Positions 11,405 through 22,880 of a stretch of DNA of 64,000 bases are shown here, piece by piece. A program made the position numbers and the translations under genes. The stretch is taken from NCBI GenBank assembly GCA_027919835.1, contig JANVFP010000002.1:1488001-1552000 (forward strand), in the 5' to 3' direction. The stretch's first letter is position 1; each line of letters opens with the position of its first letter. Source of the stretch: Lentinula raphanica (Eukaryota > Basidiomycota > Agaricomycetes > Agaricales > Omphalotaceae). The notes under the pieces were generated by a model, which did not search any database, was not told the origin of the DNA, and was given only the letters and a program-made list of their open reading frames with translations.

Positions 11405-12651
11405 ATGATACACCTCCGGTAAGACCAGCCTGCCTCCAAATTCCACTGTGCTAACCATCAAACACATTTTCAGCTCGATTTGTGCTACGGCTATAACAGT
11501 TGTTTCCCTACTGACTTCCTCGGTTCAAGCCGCTACCACAGTAATCCCATCCACATCGTTTTCCTCTTATACTACTTTGGAGCAGTACTGGGCCTATCTC
11601 TATCCTTGGGGCTCGGACCATAACGGGAGTAGGTGCAACCGACGTTCTTGCTTGACTGACTAGGTTAACTCTACTGGCAGGTGCTCGGATGGTGGGGAAT
11701 TCCAGTTATCATGAGAATATCGCTGTTGCGTCTAGCACCCTCAGCCTGATTGCCACCCCAACGTCCGGTGCTGTCCCACCCACAAGTACCGCGAACCCGA
11801 ATCCAGCAATTCACTATGCGAGGTATCGACATCAAATAGTTAGCGACATACAAACCGACGTGCTCATGTTTGATTCCACAGCGGGACGATTTATGCGAAG
11901 GAACAGATTACGGTGACCAGTGAGAATTCGTATACCATAACAGGAGAGTTCAGTGCTCCGACGACTTTTGGTAAGTACATTGGTTCATTTACAGCGAATC
12001 GCTTCAACGTTCTAATATAACCGGGCTTATAGGCACTTGGCCTGCATTCTGGTAAGTTACCGTACCATGTTCCAGAACTGCAAGACATTCAGTCCTGTGC
12101 ACTTGTCAGGCTCACGGTGAGGACTACACCTCACCGACATTACCTCATATTGATGTTGTTGCTTAGGCAGTGGTTGGTTGGCCCCCCGAAGCTGATTTAG
12201 GAGAATGGAAAGGAACCGCGAACACCTGGTTCAACACATTCAACACCTCGAGTGTCGTAGTCTCTGACATCGTCCCTTGGCCTACGGACTTATCATTCCA
12301 CTCTTTGAAAGCGGTCCTCACCGCCGAATCAAACAACGTGGATGTCCGGATCGATTTTTACATGGACGATGAACTCAAGACTACGCAGTTTGGTTCTGGA
12401 TTTGTTGGTGCTGCTCTTTGGTTGTAAGTGATTCTATTTATAGTGGCTGAAAATCGACGTGCTCATTGAAGTGCTACTGCAGGATCATTGACCTTCAGGT
12501 AAAGTCCTTTCATTCAACTGGGTGGAAAAAACTCAATTGCGGGTGGGTACTGAATTCGCTGTAGATGGAGGGAAGCTCTGGCAGCCCGGGGCCTACAGGA
12601 ACGACGACTTATATGATTCGAAACGTTGAGGTTACGAGGTCTGGTGATTGA
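11405..12651 (+). CDS. Secreted GH16-family glycoside hydrolase (beta-glucanase/transglycosylase-like)
   Basis: Likely acts on cell-wall beta-glucan outside the cell. Exons are 11405-11418, 11474-11628, 11681-11822, 11882-11970, 12033-12051, 12110-12116, 12167-12423, 12483-12498 and 12565-12651, giving roughly 260 residues. A signal peptide is clear (MIHLRSICATAITVVSLL, cleavage near SVQA-ATT). The family catalytic signature E-x-D-x-x-E is present as EADLGEWKG (near 12188-12214), and GTWPAFWL just before it is the usual GH16 strand. Three exons are tiny (19, 7 and 16 nt) and are supported by the frame continuity they create (FGTWPAFW-LT-AVVGWPPE and ALWL-IIDLQ-MEGSS). The protein is short for GH16 and has several N-glycosylation sequons. 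The exact substrate is not determinable. Confidence 0.8.
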
Positions 12652-13053
12652 GATCTAAGTCCATGTGCAGAATTGAAAGGAGTGAAAGGCTCGCGTTTCA
12701 AACGCGAGCCCGGGTAGTACTTGAACAGGGAATTTTGGTGCAGGATTCCGTTTGCCTCCTACTGCGTGCTGTTGAACTATAACAAAGCTTTGTATCTACG
12801 ACCTTGCTCCTTCATTCAAAAGATTTTGAGGACCCAGGAGGAATGAAAACTCGGAAACTGAGGTATATTCACCTATTCAAAGCGCGTATGTGACTATGTC
12901 CGGATGCCGGTTTCACAGCCACCCATCAAAGGAGGTTTCTCACGTTATCTCGCCACGTATACATAACCGTTTTCAAAAACTGCACGCCATTCGTCTTTCT
13001 CCAATTTTTTCGCCTTTTCACTCTTCAGCGTCCAACCATCCGTCTTCTTTATT
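12652..13053. other. Intergenic region upstream of the SURF4 gene
   Basis: Non-coding, 400 bp. It holds the 3' UTR of the GH16 gene, including a short perfect inverted repeat (ctcgcgtttc/gaaacgcgag, 12691-12711), and the promoter of the SURF4-like gene. The last 80 bases before the ATG are pyrimidine-rich, as in many fungal promoters. Confidence 0.4.
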
Positions 13054-14311
13054 ATGACTTCTCGTATCAGTATTGCTCGCCCGCAATCTTCCAATTACAA
13101 CCCTGACCCTCATGGTCTCTCGAATTCACGGCCATCCACAGGTTACCGTGCCGCCAACCCAGATGATCCCATCGAAAAGCTTCGCGCTATCAGCAAGCAA
13201 GTCGAGGACAGCATCGAGATTTACGCCCAACCATTGAAGCCCCATTTGCCGGCAATTGGTCGCTTTATGATTGTTGTGACGTTCTTGGAGGATGCATTGA
13301 GAATTCTCACCCAATGGGGCGACCAAATCTGGTACCTTCAACAGTGCGTCTCTTTAGATAATGGACATACAGGAAACTCACATGCTTCTGCTCACAGACA
13401 CAGACACTTCCCCTGGGGACTATCACATCTCTTCCTGCTCATAAACGTTGTTGTGAGTATCGTTTTTTGTGGACGCGTTCAAACCGTGCTCGATTGCAAC
13501 AATGTCTTCATCTAAGCATCTGTTGACCAATGCATATGGAGCGCCGTTCTTCATTCCAAAACTCGCTTTTACTCCATCCACGTTGCTGATTTTCTCTTCG
13601 TAGGTCATGCTTGGTGCTTCTGGTGCAGTAATCCTCAAACGCTATACTGAGTACTCGGTGGCGGGACTGCTCGGCGTTGTCGTAATCCAAGGCTTTGGTT
13701 ATGGGCTCATCTTCGATCTTACATTCTTCCTTCGCAACCTCAGTGTCATTGGTGGCTTGTTCATGGTTTTCAGCGACTCGATGATCACGCGCAAAAAACT
13801 TTTCGCCGGACTGCCCACTCTAAGCGAGACGGATCGTAGAAAATAGTGAGTATCAGGTGTAGTGCTGTTGTGCAGCCGTTTAGCTGACATCTCTTAACAT
13901 AGCTTCCTTCTTGCCGGTCGTGTCCTCCTCATTTTCCTCTTCCTCGGATTCATCATTCAGGGTACATGGAGTATCGCACGTGTTCTCGTGTCTATCGTTG
14001 GTCTCGCTGCATGCGTTATGGTCGCTGTCGGTTTCAAAGCCAAGTGGTCAGCCGCGTTCCTCGTCTTTGTCCTCAGCATCTTCAATGTCTTCGCCAACAA
14101 CTGGTGGTCTGTTCCATCGGCACACCCACAACGAGATTTCCTGAAATACGATTTCTTCCAGACATTGTGTAAGCTTTGTCCGTAGTTCGTGTTTGTCCAT
14201 GAATACTGAATCATCTCGTTTCGCGTTTCAGCTATCGTGGGCGGCTTAATCTTACTCGTCAACATGGGTCCGGGCGGTCTCTCAGTTGATGAGAAGAAGA
14301 AGAACTACTAA
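13054..14311 (+). CDS. SURF4/Erv29 family ER cargo receptor
   Basis: Multi-spanning membrane protein that loads soluble secretory cargo into COPII vesicles and cycles between ER and Golgi. Exons are 13054-13343, 13398-13452, 13604-13845, 13903-14168 and 14232-14311. The protein opens MTSRISIARPQSSNYNPDPH, followed by the family start IEIYAQPLKPHLPAIGRFM. Conserved blocks include VTFLEDALRILTQW, FLRNLSVIGGLFMVFSDS (the RNLSVIGGL core), LAGRVLLIFLF, and the late span LSIVGGLILLVNMGPGGLSVDE. The C-terminus ends KKKNY, so lysines sit at -3 and -4: a canonical KKXX dilysine retrieval signal. Length (about 310 residues) matches the family. It is the last conserved gene before the repeat-rich part of the window. 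Confidence 0.9.
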
Positions 14312-15217
14312 ACAGTTCCAGAATCTCTGAGGCTTGTTTGTGGAGATTAACTGCTTCGACAATGTCATGCTAGTGTATTTTTCCTAATGAGCTGTAGCGT
14401 GTCCAACGCTACGGAGTTGATGTGACGAAAACCACACGCTACTCTACATGGATGTTGGAGAGTCAGAAGATTGCTATGACCATCTCTCTGATTTGTGTAT
14501 GCACTCTGCGTCAAAAATTATATTTTTACTAGCTTTGTCTTTCTATAAAGTGCAGAGAGAGGGTTTATTAATTTTATTTATTTAGTACACAAATCCTTGG
14601 GACACCTCATTCAAAGTCCTACTCATGGAGACTCTGGTGAATGGCAAGCTCCGGTTCTTGTAGCTAGGAACACGAACAACGTTAATGGGTTGGCATTTTG
14701 GTGATAACATCCCGCGGGTCACTTCCTACTTAGTCTCCCGAGTCAGACTAGTATGTAGTAGAATGATAATGTGCAAACACAGTTGTTGCACTCATTCCAT
14801 AATTCCTACTTCTATTTCTCTACACTATCATCACTGGTCCAACTCACCCCCTCCTCATTGCTTTCACAGACAAATTCAAAAGACGGGCTGCTCGATGTGA
14901 TTGCTACTGGACAAAATCGAACATGGAAATGGTAGGATTGGAGGCTTTCCATTTGCAAAAGGCGGAAAATCTTCAGAACGTTGGCGAAGGATCTCCTAGA
15001 TGGGGAGATTGCTCTTTATGAGTAAGTTTGTCTAAGAGTTGCTGTTTTTGTTTTGGTTGAACTCAATTCAAATCAGATTATCATCTGGCTCAAAGCTGCT
15101 CACATAGTGCAATGCCATTTGCCGCAGTATCATCATTGTCCTTGGCTTTACTGTCATCACCTTGACTTGTTTCTATGCACCATCACATTGTTTATTCCTT
15201 ATCTCCCAAATTATTGG
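14312..15217. other. Non-coding stretch between SURF4 gene and foldback element
   Basis: The first 250 bases are the SURF4 3' UTR. The remainder has no supported ORF, repeat or RNA gene. An AT-rich patch at 14515-14590 may mark the transcription end. Confidence 0.4.
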
Positions 15218-15219
15218 TA

Positions 15220-15762
15220 ACGAGGTATAAAGTCGGTTCTTAGTATAGGGCCTTATGACAGGTCACTTAGCACAAACACAGAGTACGACTTCATGGATTT
15301 GTCAATCAAATTGTATTTATAGTGAGGTGTGGGGCATTGTCAGAGATTCTGCACTATCTTATATCTCAAGTCAAACGCAGTCGTGTAAGATCTTTTAGAT
15401 CAGCAATACTGGTCAGCTGAATGAAGTGACATGGATATACCAGTCATAAGATCTGGACTAAGGGGTTTGTTTTGAGTGGCTTCCACTTGGATAAGGGGTT
15501 TTAGGCTTGGAAAGCAATGGAATACCAGATGTTATGGCAGACCAATCGATTCCACTTCCGGGTGAAGCAGTACTGATTACTATTCTCAGTAAATACTAAA
15601 ACCTCGAAGATCACGCAGATAACCAATCACTACGTGTCAACTTGAACAGAGCCACCAAAACTCTGCACGTTCACTCAGCACAACCTGAGACCGAGTCCTC
15701 TGTATCTCTGGAATGGAGTCTACCTTCAACTAGCAAGTGACAGACCCCAAGTCAAACCACTC
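15220..15762 (+). repeat. Left inverted arm of the foldback element
   Basis: Reverse-complement match to 16676-17225, read from both ends inward; differences are point changes and a few small indels. The inner limit is the block gtcaaaccactc at about 15751-15762. Confidence 0.75.
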
Positions 15763-16675
15763 ACTGGATCTGCCGGATTGGCACAACTGAGTTTGGTACT
15801 TGGCTGTGATGATGGAAATTTCACTTGATCTAGCAGATCAGACATGATGAGAACCTATCCAGATGAGTTACCACATGGAAAGCCTACGCAAAGTGGCGGA
15901 AACTGTTGGAAACATGATGATCTAGCATTTCCGTGGCAGTACGGGTGAAACCCGCAGCAGAAACATGCATATGTTCACGTTCTAAACTGGGATATAGCGT
16001 ATGCTATGTACAGCTTTGACCAGCACTCACGGAAACGCGCAGAAACCTATGGAAAACACTCCTGAAGCATTGATCTTCGTTGTCTGCTCCAGAACACCAG
16101 GCTATATGCATACCGTTCGAAAGCTACGGACCAGACCAACCTGATCCGCGAGATCAGCCACTATTGTGAGTCCATCTCATTAACTTGGGGAGACCACTAC
16201 TATTCTGCGGAAGCAAATTCGTCAGAAACACTTGAGCAACACAGGCAGGAGCCACTCTGACGAGTTAGGCACCCTAGCATGTGGAGGCCGCACAGACCAC
16301 AGTCAGAATTTGCTTGGTCTTCTAGAGAGTCTGGCAAAAGTACGATAAAATACGGACAAGTTTCATCTTTTTCTCTGTTTTCCTTACTAATTCCTTGCGT
16401 GTTTGTACTGTTTCAGTTATATTTTACTATTTAAGTGTATATTATCGGACTCCATCCATAGAAATAGCTAGATCTGCTAGATCAAGGACAAATACGGGTA
16501 TTGGACTTTTCGTAGTGTACTTAAAGACCTGTATCCGCACAAATGAAACAAGTTTTGCGCCCAGATCTCTCTGAACTGGTAATCCTTTCCATCCATACAT
16601 GGGAGTAAAGGCTTCTAAGCTGTACCAGACCTTGCAGATTAAGTGTGTTACTTCATCGCAATAAGCCCGACTTTG

Positions 16676-17225
16676 GAGTGGTTTGACTTGGTGTCTGTCA
16701 CTTGCTAGTTGAAGGTAGACTCCATTCCGGAGATACAGAGGACTTGGTCTCAGGTTGTGCCGAGTGAACGTGCAGAGTTTTGGTGGCTCTGTTCAAGAAG
16801 TTGACATGTAGTGATTGGTGATCTGTATGATCTTTGAGGTTTTACTGAGAATAGTGATCAGTACTGCTTCACCCGGGAGTGGAATCAATTGGTCTGCCAT
16901 AACGTCTGGACCCGGTCTGGTATCCCGTTGCTTTCTGAGCCTAAAACCCCTTATCCGAGTGGAAGCCACTCAAAACAAACCCCTTAGTCCAGATCTTACA
17001 ACTGGTAAATCCGTGTCACTTCGTTCTGCTGACCAGTATTGCTAATCTAAAAGATCTTACAAGACTGCATTTGACTTGAGATATAAGATAGTGCAGAATC
17101 TCTGACAATGCCCCACACCTCGCTATAAATACAATTTGATTGACAAATCTGTGAAGTCGTACTCTGTGTTCATGCTAAGTGACCTGTCATAAGGCATTAT
17201 ACTAAGAACCGACTTTATACCTCGT
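16676..17225 (-). repeat. Right inverted arm of the foldback element
   Basis: Reverse complement of 15220-15762. The inner limit is gagtggtttgac at 16676. Confidence 0.75.
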
Positions 17226-17499
17226 TAGCGTGGGAATCCGTGGTTTCAAGTGTGTGAGAAATAAACAGATCTGGAGCGCTTAAGAGTCTTCGTACTTCTT
17301 GTTCTACACTTGTGTACTTGAATGGTACTTTCCTATATTGAAATTAGAAGAAGAGTCTCCAAATTCCTCATTAATTCTGACCCTCCTACCCACCCTTGGA
17401 CAATTAATGGGATGATATGTGAGTTCATTAATATGAGTATACTGATAGTTGCAGAAAGTGGGTTATTCGTAACTGACTTTCCGCACCCCAGCTTGGTTA

Positions 17500-17531
17500 A
17501 GATAGGGAAAATACAAACTCGACCAAGGCCA
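17500..17531 (+). repeat. Left terminal inverted repeat of the DDE transposon
   Basis: 32 bp, matching the reverse complement of 20715-20746 with one mismatch. Confidence 0.75.
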
Positions 17532-17698
17532 TGTGGAAAGGCGTGACTGGCTTTTTTAAGGCAATTTTGTATCTATAATTCCTTGAAATAATATACTATC
17601 CATCTCAAGTAAAAATGCGACCTACAATGCCTCGAACAAGTTTGTTCAAGAATATGTGTGTGCTTTTTTAAGTGAACGGACGTGTCCTAGTGGAGAAG

Positions 17699-20418
17699 AT
17701 GCAAATTGAAGATTTTGGTAAGGGCTTTCTTGCTCCTCTCACTCAACTCAAGCCAACAAACAATGGAAAACCCTTCGATAGGTGGCCTTACTACATTCCT
17801 ACCATGCCTCTGAGACCTCAAAACGTCAGGAAAGCAATACAGAATCTTCAAGGGGGTGCAAAACAGCTACTCACTGCATTGACACCAATGAAGAAGCAAA
17901 CATTGAAGCGCAAACGGACTGTAACCGGAGAAGATGATGCTAAGGAGAATAAGATTGTGAGTGTTTAAACCAATTGAAGCACTCGAAAACTTCTCACATG
18001 GTTTTCTACCATAGGATCCGGGAATCATTTCTACTGTAGTGAGATCATTTGTTGAGCATGTAACCCCACAGAAGAAGCGCAAGAGGATATCAACACATCG
18101 GACACATTCCAGCACATCAGAGAAAGATGATGAGACTGTATGTACCTGCCACTCGTGTCTCTAATAACATTTCAGTTGATAGGTAGAATAGCTTCACTAT
18201 TCTGCATCCAACCCAGAGTCAGTAGGTCTAGAATCTGATAGTATTGCAGGCGATATCCAAATCCCATCTCAACCAGCTCCCGACACCAGCTTTTTCTTCA
18301 ATGCCAATGGGCAACCTGTTGAGACCCACCACGATTCATACTTTCCTCTACATCAACATAGATTCTCAACGCCTAGTGCACCTGTCTCGAGCTTTTCATT
18401 ACACGATTCAACCTCCAGGACATCCAATCACCAACATCGTGGTATATCCATTGAGGAAGTCATGGATGAAGATAACATATCATATCTCGAGAGGCGAAAA
18501 TATTATCATCAGCTGCAGGTCCCGATTCTTTTCAGTCCAAATGATCATCTTGATCAGGACCCAGGTTGTTGATTCTAGTATCTGAGTCACAGCATCTGTA
18601 TCTGCTGTCCCCAAACCATTTCCTAGTCTAGATGTACTCGATACACCAACACGCAATCATTCTGAGACTGTGTCCTCTTCTCCAGAATCATCTAAATCAT
18701 CACCTAAAATCTCTGCCATATCACAACGTCTTCAGCTTGAGTATATGAAACGTGAAGGAAAGCTGCGAGAGGCGCCATCTGTCGAAGATGCAAAACAAGC
18801 TTTGACAGACATTCAAATTACCCTCCGTGGTGAATCTCGAGGAAAATCCAAAGGATACCGCGACCCTGGACTGGATTGGTTTGTCCGTCTTCGGATCGAA
18901 GAAATGAGAGCATTCCTCAGTCTATATACAGATGAACGTATGAAACCGACCACATATGGACACTGGGCAGCAGCTTCATTTGCAGCAGCCGTCTCTCTTG
19001 GCATGGGAACACACTGCGCTCGACAGCTCCGCAAGCTGACTCGTCAATACATCCTCGATCACAAGGTTCTACCTATCAATCCTTACGGTAACTGGAACGA
19101 ATCAATGTTAGGTGATGAAGATATAGCTACCGACATTGACAAATACTTGCAAACTCTTGGGAAAGAAATTACAGCTGAAAAGCTTGTGAACTTTCTTGGC
19201 AGTCCTGAAATGGTGCAAAAGCATGGCATTGAAAAGAAAATCACGGTTCAAACTGCAAGAAACTACTTACGTGTCCTTGGGTACCGCTACACGCAAGCCA
19301 AGAAGGGTCAATATGTCGATGGCCATGAGCGCTCTGACATTGTGTGGTACCGAGAGAAGAAATTCTTACCTAAATGGGAGAAGTACTCTCAATGGATGCA
19401 AAACTACAACGATGATGGAAATCTTGAACAGCCGCCACCTAAAAATCCTGTCTTAGTGCATTTCCATGACAAGACAATCTTCTATGCTCATGATTGTTCC
19501 CGACGGACTTGGTATCATAAAGACACACCAGCAAAACCTTACGCAAAGGGTGAAGGCCACTCTTTGATGGTGGCAGACTATGTCTCAGCCGATTTTGGAT
19601 GGTTGACATCGCGAGATGGGACAAGAAGTGCACGACGGATCATCAAACCTGGCAAAAATCGGGATGGTTACTTCAAGTCCGAAGATATCATTTCTCAGGC
19701 CAACAATGCAATGGACATCTTGCTCACCGACTACCCAGAGTTTGAGCATGTGCTGATATACGACAACGCTACCACTCACCTGAAACGTCCCGAGGGCTCG
19801 CTTTCCGCTCGAAAAATGCCCAAGGGAACCCAGAATTGGCTCATCGAGGTTACAAAACAAGAGAATGGGAAGCCTGTATATAATCCCGACGGATCTTTCC
19901 AGAAAACCAGAATCCGTATGGGTCATGCGCAGTTTGCAGATGGTACTCCGCAGGATTTATACTTTCCCAATGGTCATGCACATGCCGGGCAATTCAAGGG
20001 CATGAAGATCCTTCTTGAGGAGCGAAATATCAACATCAAAAACCAACAGGGCCGCATCAAGAATGCTGAGTGCAAAGGATTCAAGTGTGCAGAAGGTGCA
20101 ACAGACTGCTGTCTTTGTCGGATACTGTTCAACCAGCCAGACTTCGAGAATGTTGAATCCATGCTTGAAGCAACTTGCAAAGCTCGGGGTGTTGAAGTCA
20201 TTTTCTTCCCGAAGTTTCACTGCGAGCTGAATTTCATAGAGCAGTGCTGGGGCTATGCAAAACGAGTTTATAGATACAACCCGGAATCATCCCGTGAAGA
20301 TGTCCTGCTCAAAAATGCACTCGAAGCTTTGGATGCAGTTCCTATTTTGTCCATGCGGCGCTTTTCTAATCATTCCCGCCGTTTCATGTACGCTTATGCT
20401 CATGGCTTGAATGGCTGA
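17699..20418 (+). CDS. DDE superfamily transposase with Cys-rich insertion
   Basis: Catalyses cut-and-paste transposition of the surrounding element. Proposed exons are 17699-17956, 18015-18137, 18192-18564 and 18593-20418. The N-terminal exons encode a basic, disordered region (MKKQTLKRKRTV, PQKKRKR). The large exon carries a helix-turn-helix (ITVQTARNYLRVLGYRYTQA, about 19243-19300), then the catalytic acids: D in FHDKTIFYAHD (codon 19468), D in LIYDNATTH (codon 19762) and E in CELNFIEQCW (codon 20239). Second D to E spans about 158 residues, not the 34-39 of Tc1/mariner. The insert has a cysteine cluster, CKGFKCAEGATDCCLC (codons 20071-20116). The weak point is 18565-18592: an intron of only 28 nt would be needed to avoid an in-frame stop, so this copy may carry a nonsense or frameshift lesion. 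The rest of the core is intact for about 600 codons. Confidence 0.75.
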
Positions 20419-20714
20419 CAGGCAGCTTGGGCAGCCAAAAAGTATCACGGACATTGCACCTTACCAGACTCGATCATGGAACAACTTGATAGTGCAGGAA
20501 TTCTATAATACTACTATCCATCCATAGTATTTCACTATCTCCTTGACACGCTCACATAATATAATGAAACCACTGTACTGACAGCTCCTCGAGACTCATT
20601 AGCAGAGCTTGTAGGGCTCACATTTTGCAAAATGTAGCTAGCAATATTTGAATCTATTTTTTGAACGAATTTGTCTGCATTTGGATAGAAATGTCACGGT
20701 GTGACTTGCGCATG

Positions 20715-20746
20715 TGGCCTTGGTTGAGTTTGTATTTTCCCTATCT
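20715..20746 (-). repeat. Right terminal inverted repeat of the DDE transposon
   Basis: Reverse complement of 17500-17531 with one mismatch; followed by the TA at 20747-20748. Confidence 0.75.
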
Positions 20747-21500
20747 TAGTAGAGTTCGGTAGTTGCAGAAATCTACTTTCCACTAGCGCTAAACCCATTA
20801 TAAATTATCAGGACCTCATATAGATGAATTGTAAATGATATATTCTTATGTGCCAGATATCTCGTTAAATGAAAGGAACTCGAAATGCACAATTCTCGAC
20901 AGAAATTTGGCCAAATTGGTTCACACAATGATGGTAAGATTGGACCAATTTTCGATAAGGGTTCGTGCCCTATTATCAGGGGCCCTATCTGGACCTCTAT
21001 ATATGGGGTGTGTATAATGTCTGGGCTCAGTGGTTTCAAAGAGTGTATGAGAGATTGACATTCTCGGTGCCAGAGAAGACAGCAACCGAGCAAAAAATTC
21101 TCCACCGGTCGCTAAGACCTATACAGATTTCGAGAGATTTGGCCGCATCGAATAAAATTTGCGGTTGGTCAACTTGAGGCAAATGGAGGTAAATTCTAAA
21201 AATTGCCCATTCAGTGAGCACAGAAAAATGAGTAAGAATGGCAATTCAACAGGACGACACCTGAGGCCTGAGGCCTGAAGGCTGGCACTACCTACTGAAC
21301 AGTGAACACTGAAAATAGCTGAAACCCGACTGAAACGGAGCTTGGATGGTCTTGGCAGGTCTTGGCAGCACTGCCAGTTGTTCCTCAGGCCTAGTGCTGA
21401 GTGATTAACCTCCGGCCGGTTGTTAATAACTGTGACATTGCTCAGGCCTTTCTAGCTGGGTTAATCACAGTGTTAATAACATGTTACGTTGTTATGTAAG

Positions 21501-21515
21501 CGGCGCGAAGCGCCG
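21501..21515. repeat. Hairpin with GCGAAGC loop
   Basis: cggcg-cgaag-cgccg: a perfect 5 bp GC stem closing on GCGAAGC, set between gttaataac blocks. Confidence 0.6.
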
Positions 21516-21922
21516 AAAATTTTTCAAGTTTATAACATGTTAATAACACAGAAATTGAAGTTAATAACCTGTTAGAATCATCTCTATGTATATAGCAAGG
21601 CTGACAGAGTCTACGACAGTTCTATAACCCAGTTGCCCACATTGAAAACTTGCTGGCATCACTACTTGGGAGTCACTGGCACAATGATCGGCTATATGTG
21701 GAAGATAATAATCAGTGACCTGCTGATTTATGGATGTCACACCTTGTTACAATACCTAAAAATATCTGGGAAGGAAGGAAATTTTCCAAAACATAAGAAA
21801 TTTTCAGCAGAACATTGACCCCTGCATCTCTGAGCAAGATTCACACCAGTAAACCCTGAGCGCTTGTAGGCGCTTATGGAGGTTTGTCACAATAAATAAC
21901 ATGGGTCTCTGGGACCCAGTAT

Positions 21923-21970
21923 GTTACAGCGCTTTTCATAAGTTTGCGGAAAAACCAAAAAAAAAAAAAA
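21923..21970 (+). repeat. A-tailed dispersed repeat end, copy 1
   Basis: gttacagcgcttttcataag followed by tttgcgg and then an A-rich run. The same block occurs on the opposite strand at 26216-26265 with its own homopolymer run. A shared end plus A-tail is what SINE- or LINE-like retroposons leave, but no target duplication was found. Confidence 0.5.
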
Positions 21971-22199
21971 TGAAGGCGCCCGTCTGACACTCATACGTCA
22001 CACTGGTTCACTGTTGTTACCGTTCATTAACGTTCAATTCCCCTCAATATACTAGACTTGAGCCAGTAACTTCGTGCACGACAGTCTGAATCGAGCGCTC
22101 AGACGTGTCAGCGAAGCGACTGGTACCGAATCCGGCACTTTTGGCGGGTCGGAGATAAGTCACATGCTTGTTTGGACTTGAACGAAATTCGCAAAAAGG

Positions 22200-22880
22200 T
22201 GTGTCCCAAAAACCTAAGCGAGGAAAAAGTAAAGAGTACAAAAGCTGCGTATCAGCACTGTAAGGAACGAGTTTGTTACCGTTTCTCAGAATATTATTTC
22301 GTTCTTGAAATATTGCATGTTCTTTGAGTGACATTCTGTCAGACTCACTAGGGTTTAGTAGGGTTTAGTCTGGTTAGGGGTGTCCGACTTCGCGTGCATG
22401 CCGCACAGTGACCACCTTCTAGCCTTGGCTGCTACGTAGTACTTTCCTCATTATGTACTTCAAGCTTCAAGTCTTATTCAATATTCAGTATTTGTCTTAG
22501 GACAGAGTATATTCAAATCAGAGAATTCAAAGGTTTTCCCGCTGCCTGTGGGACCATGTTAAGTACATTGTACACTGTGGTGTGTTTTAACTTTTGACCT
22601 TGCAGGATGAATATAATGTCTGATGCTGCTGCAGCTCCTCAGTACTGTACACATCATAAGGGAGCCTTTCTGCCTTCTACGAGCAGGTTTTGTTAAGAAA
22701 TCCAGGGTATTTGGAGGCATGAGTCGGCCGGGAGCCTCGGAGGTATAGAGGGAAAAGATTGGTTCCTAACGGCTGATCGAGCACGAATTTTGAGGAAAAA
22801 AATATATCTCGTTGATCAGCGCAATCAGGCGAGTATTTTGATATCATTCGCAAGGTTGTACAAAGAGTTTTGGGACACAG
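22200..22880. repeat. 12 bp inverted repeat pair enclosing about 660 bp
   Basis: tgtgtcccaaaa at 22200-22211 and ttttgggacaca at about 22869-22880. The sequence resembles Tc1/mariner-type termini, but the match does not extend further and no TA duplication is clear, so this is only a candidate for a decayed short element. Confidence 0.3.

Larger units (their letters stand above)
15218..17227. mobile_element. Non-autonomous foldback element with long inverted arms
   Basis: The termini acgaggtataaagtcgg (from 15220) and its reverse complement (ending 17225) are flanked on both sides by TA, which fits a TA target duplication (15218-15219 and 17226-17227), although TA is also part of the wider inverted sequence. 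The arms run inward for about 545 bp each with scattered mismatches. The 0.9 kb centre has no open frame of note but contains a further inverted pair, gatctgctagatcaag near 16471 and its complement near 15823. No transposase is encoded. The TA flanks suggest mobilisation by a Tc1/mariner-type enzyme. Confidence 0.7.
17498..20748 (+). mobile_element. DDE transposon, Tc1/mariner-IS630-like, with TA duplication
   Basis: A 32 bp terminal inverted repeat starts agatagggaaaatacaaact at 17500-17531; its reverse complement ends at 20746, with one mismatch. TA lies just outside both ends (17498-17499 and 20747-20748). The 3.25 kb element contains one spliced transposase gene in plus orientation. Outside the TIRs a 12 bp direct repeat, tagttgcagaaa, occurs on both flanks (near 17448 and 20759). 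This is not a target duplication but may mean an older related insertion. Confidence 0.75.

Noticed and set aside
17440..20785. The 12 bp direct repeat tagttgcagaaa as target-site duplication of the DDE transposon
   Set aside because: It lies tens of bases outside the left TIR but only about ten outside the right one, and the TA next to both TIRs is the better duplication.
22044..22334. 96-codon minus-strand ORF
   Set aside because: Lies in repeat-like DNA, is crossed by a candidate element terminus and shows no homology I recognise.
22348..22380. Telomere-like units (tagggtttag twice, then gttagggg)
   Set aside because: Only two imperfect units with no TTAGGG array; probably chance or a degenerate repeat.
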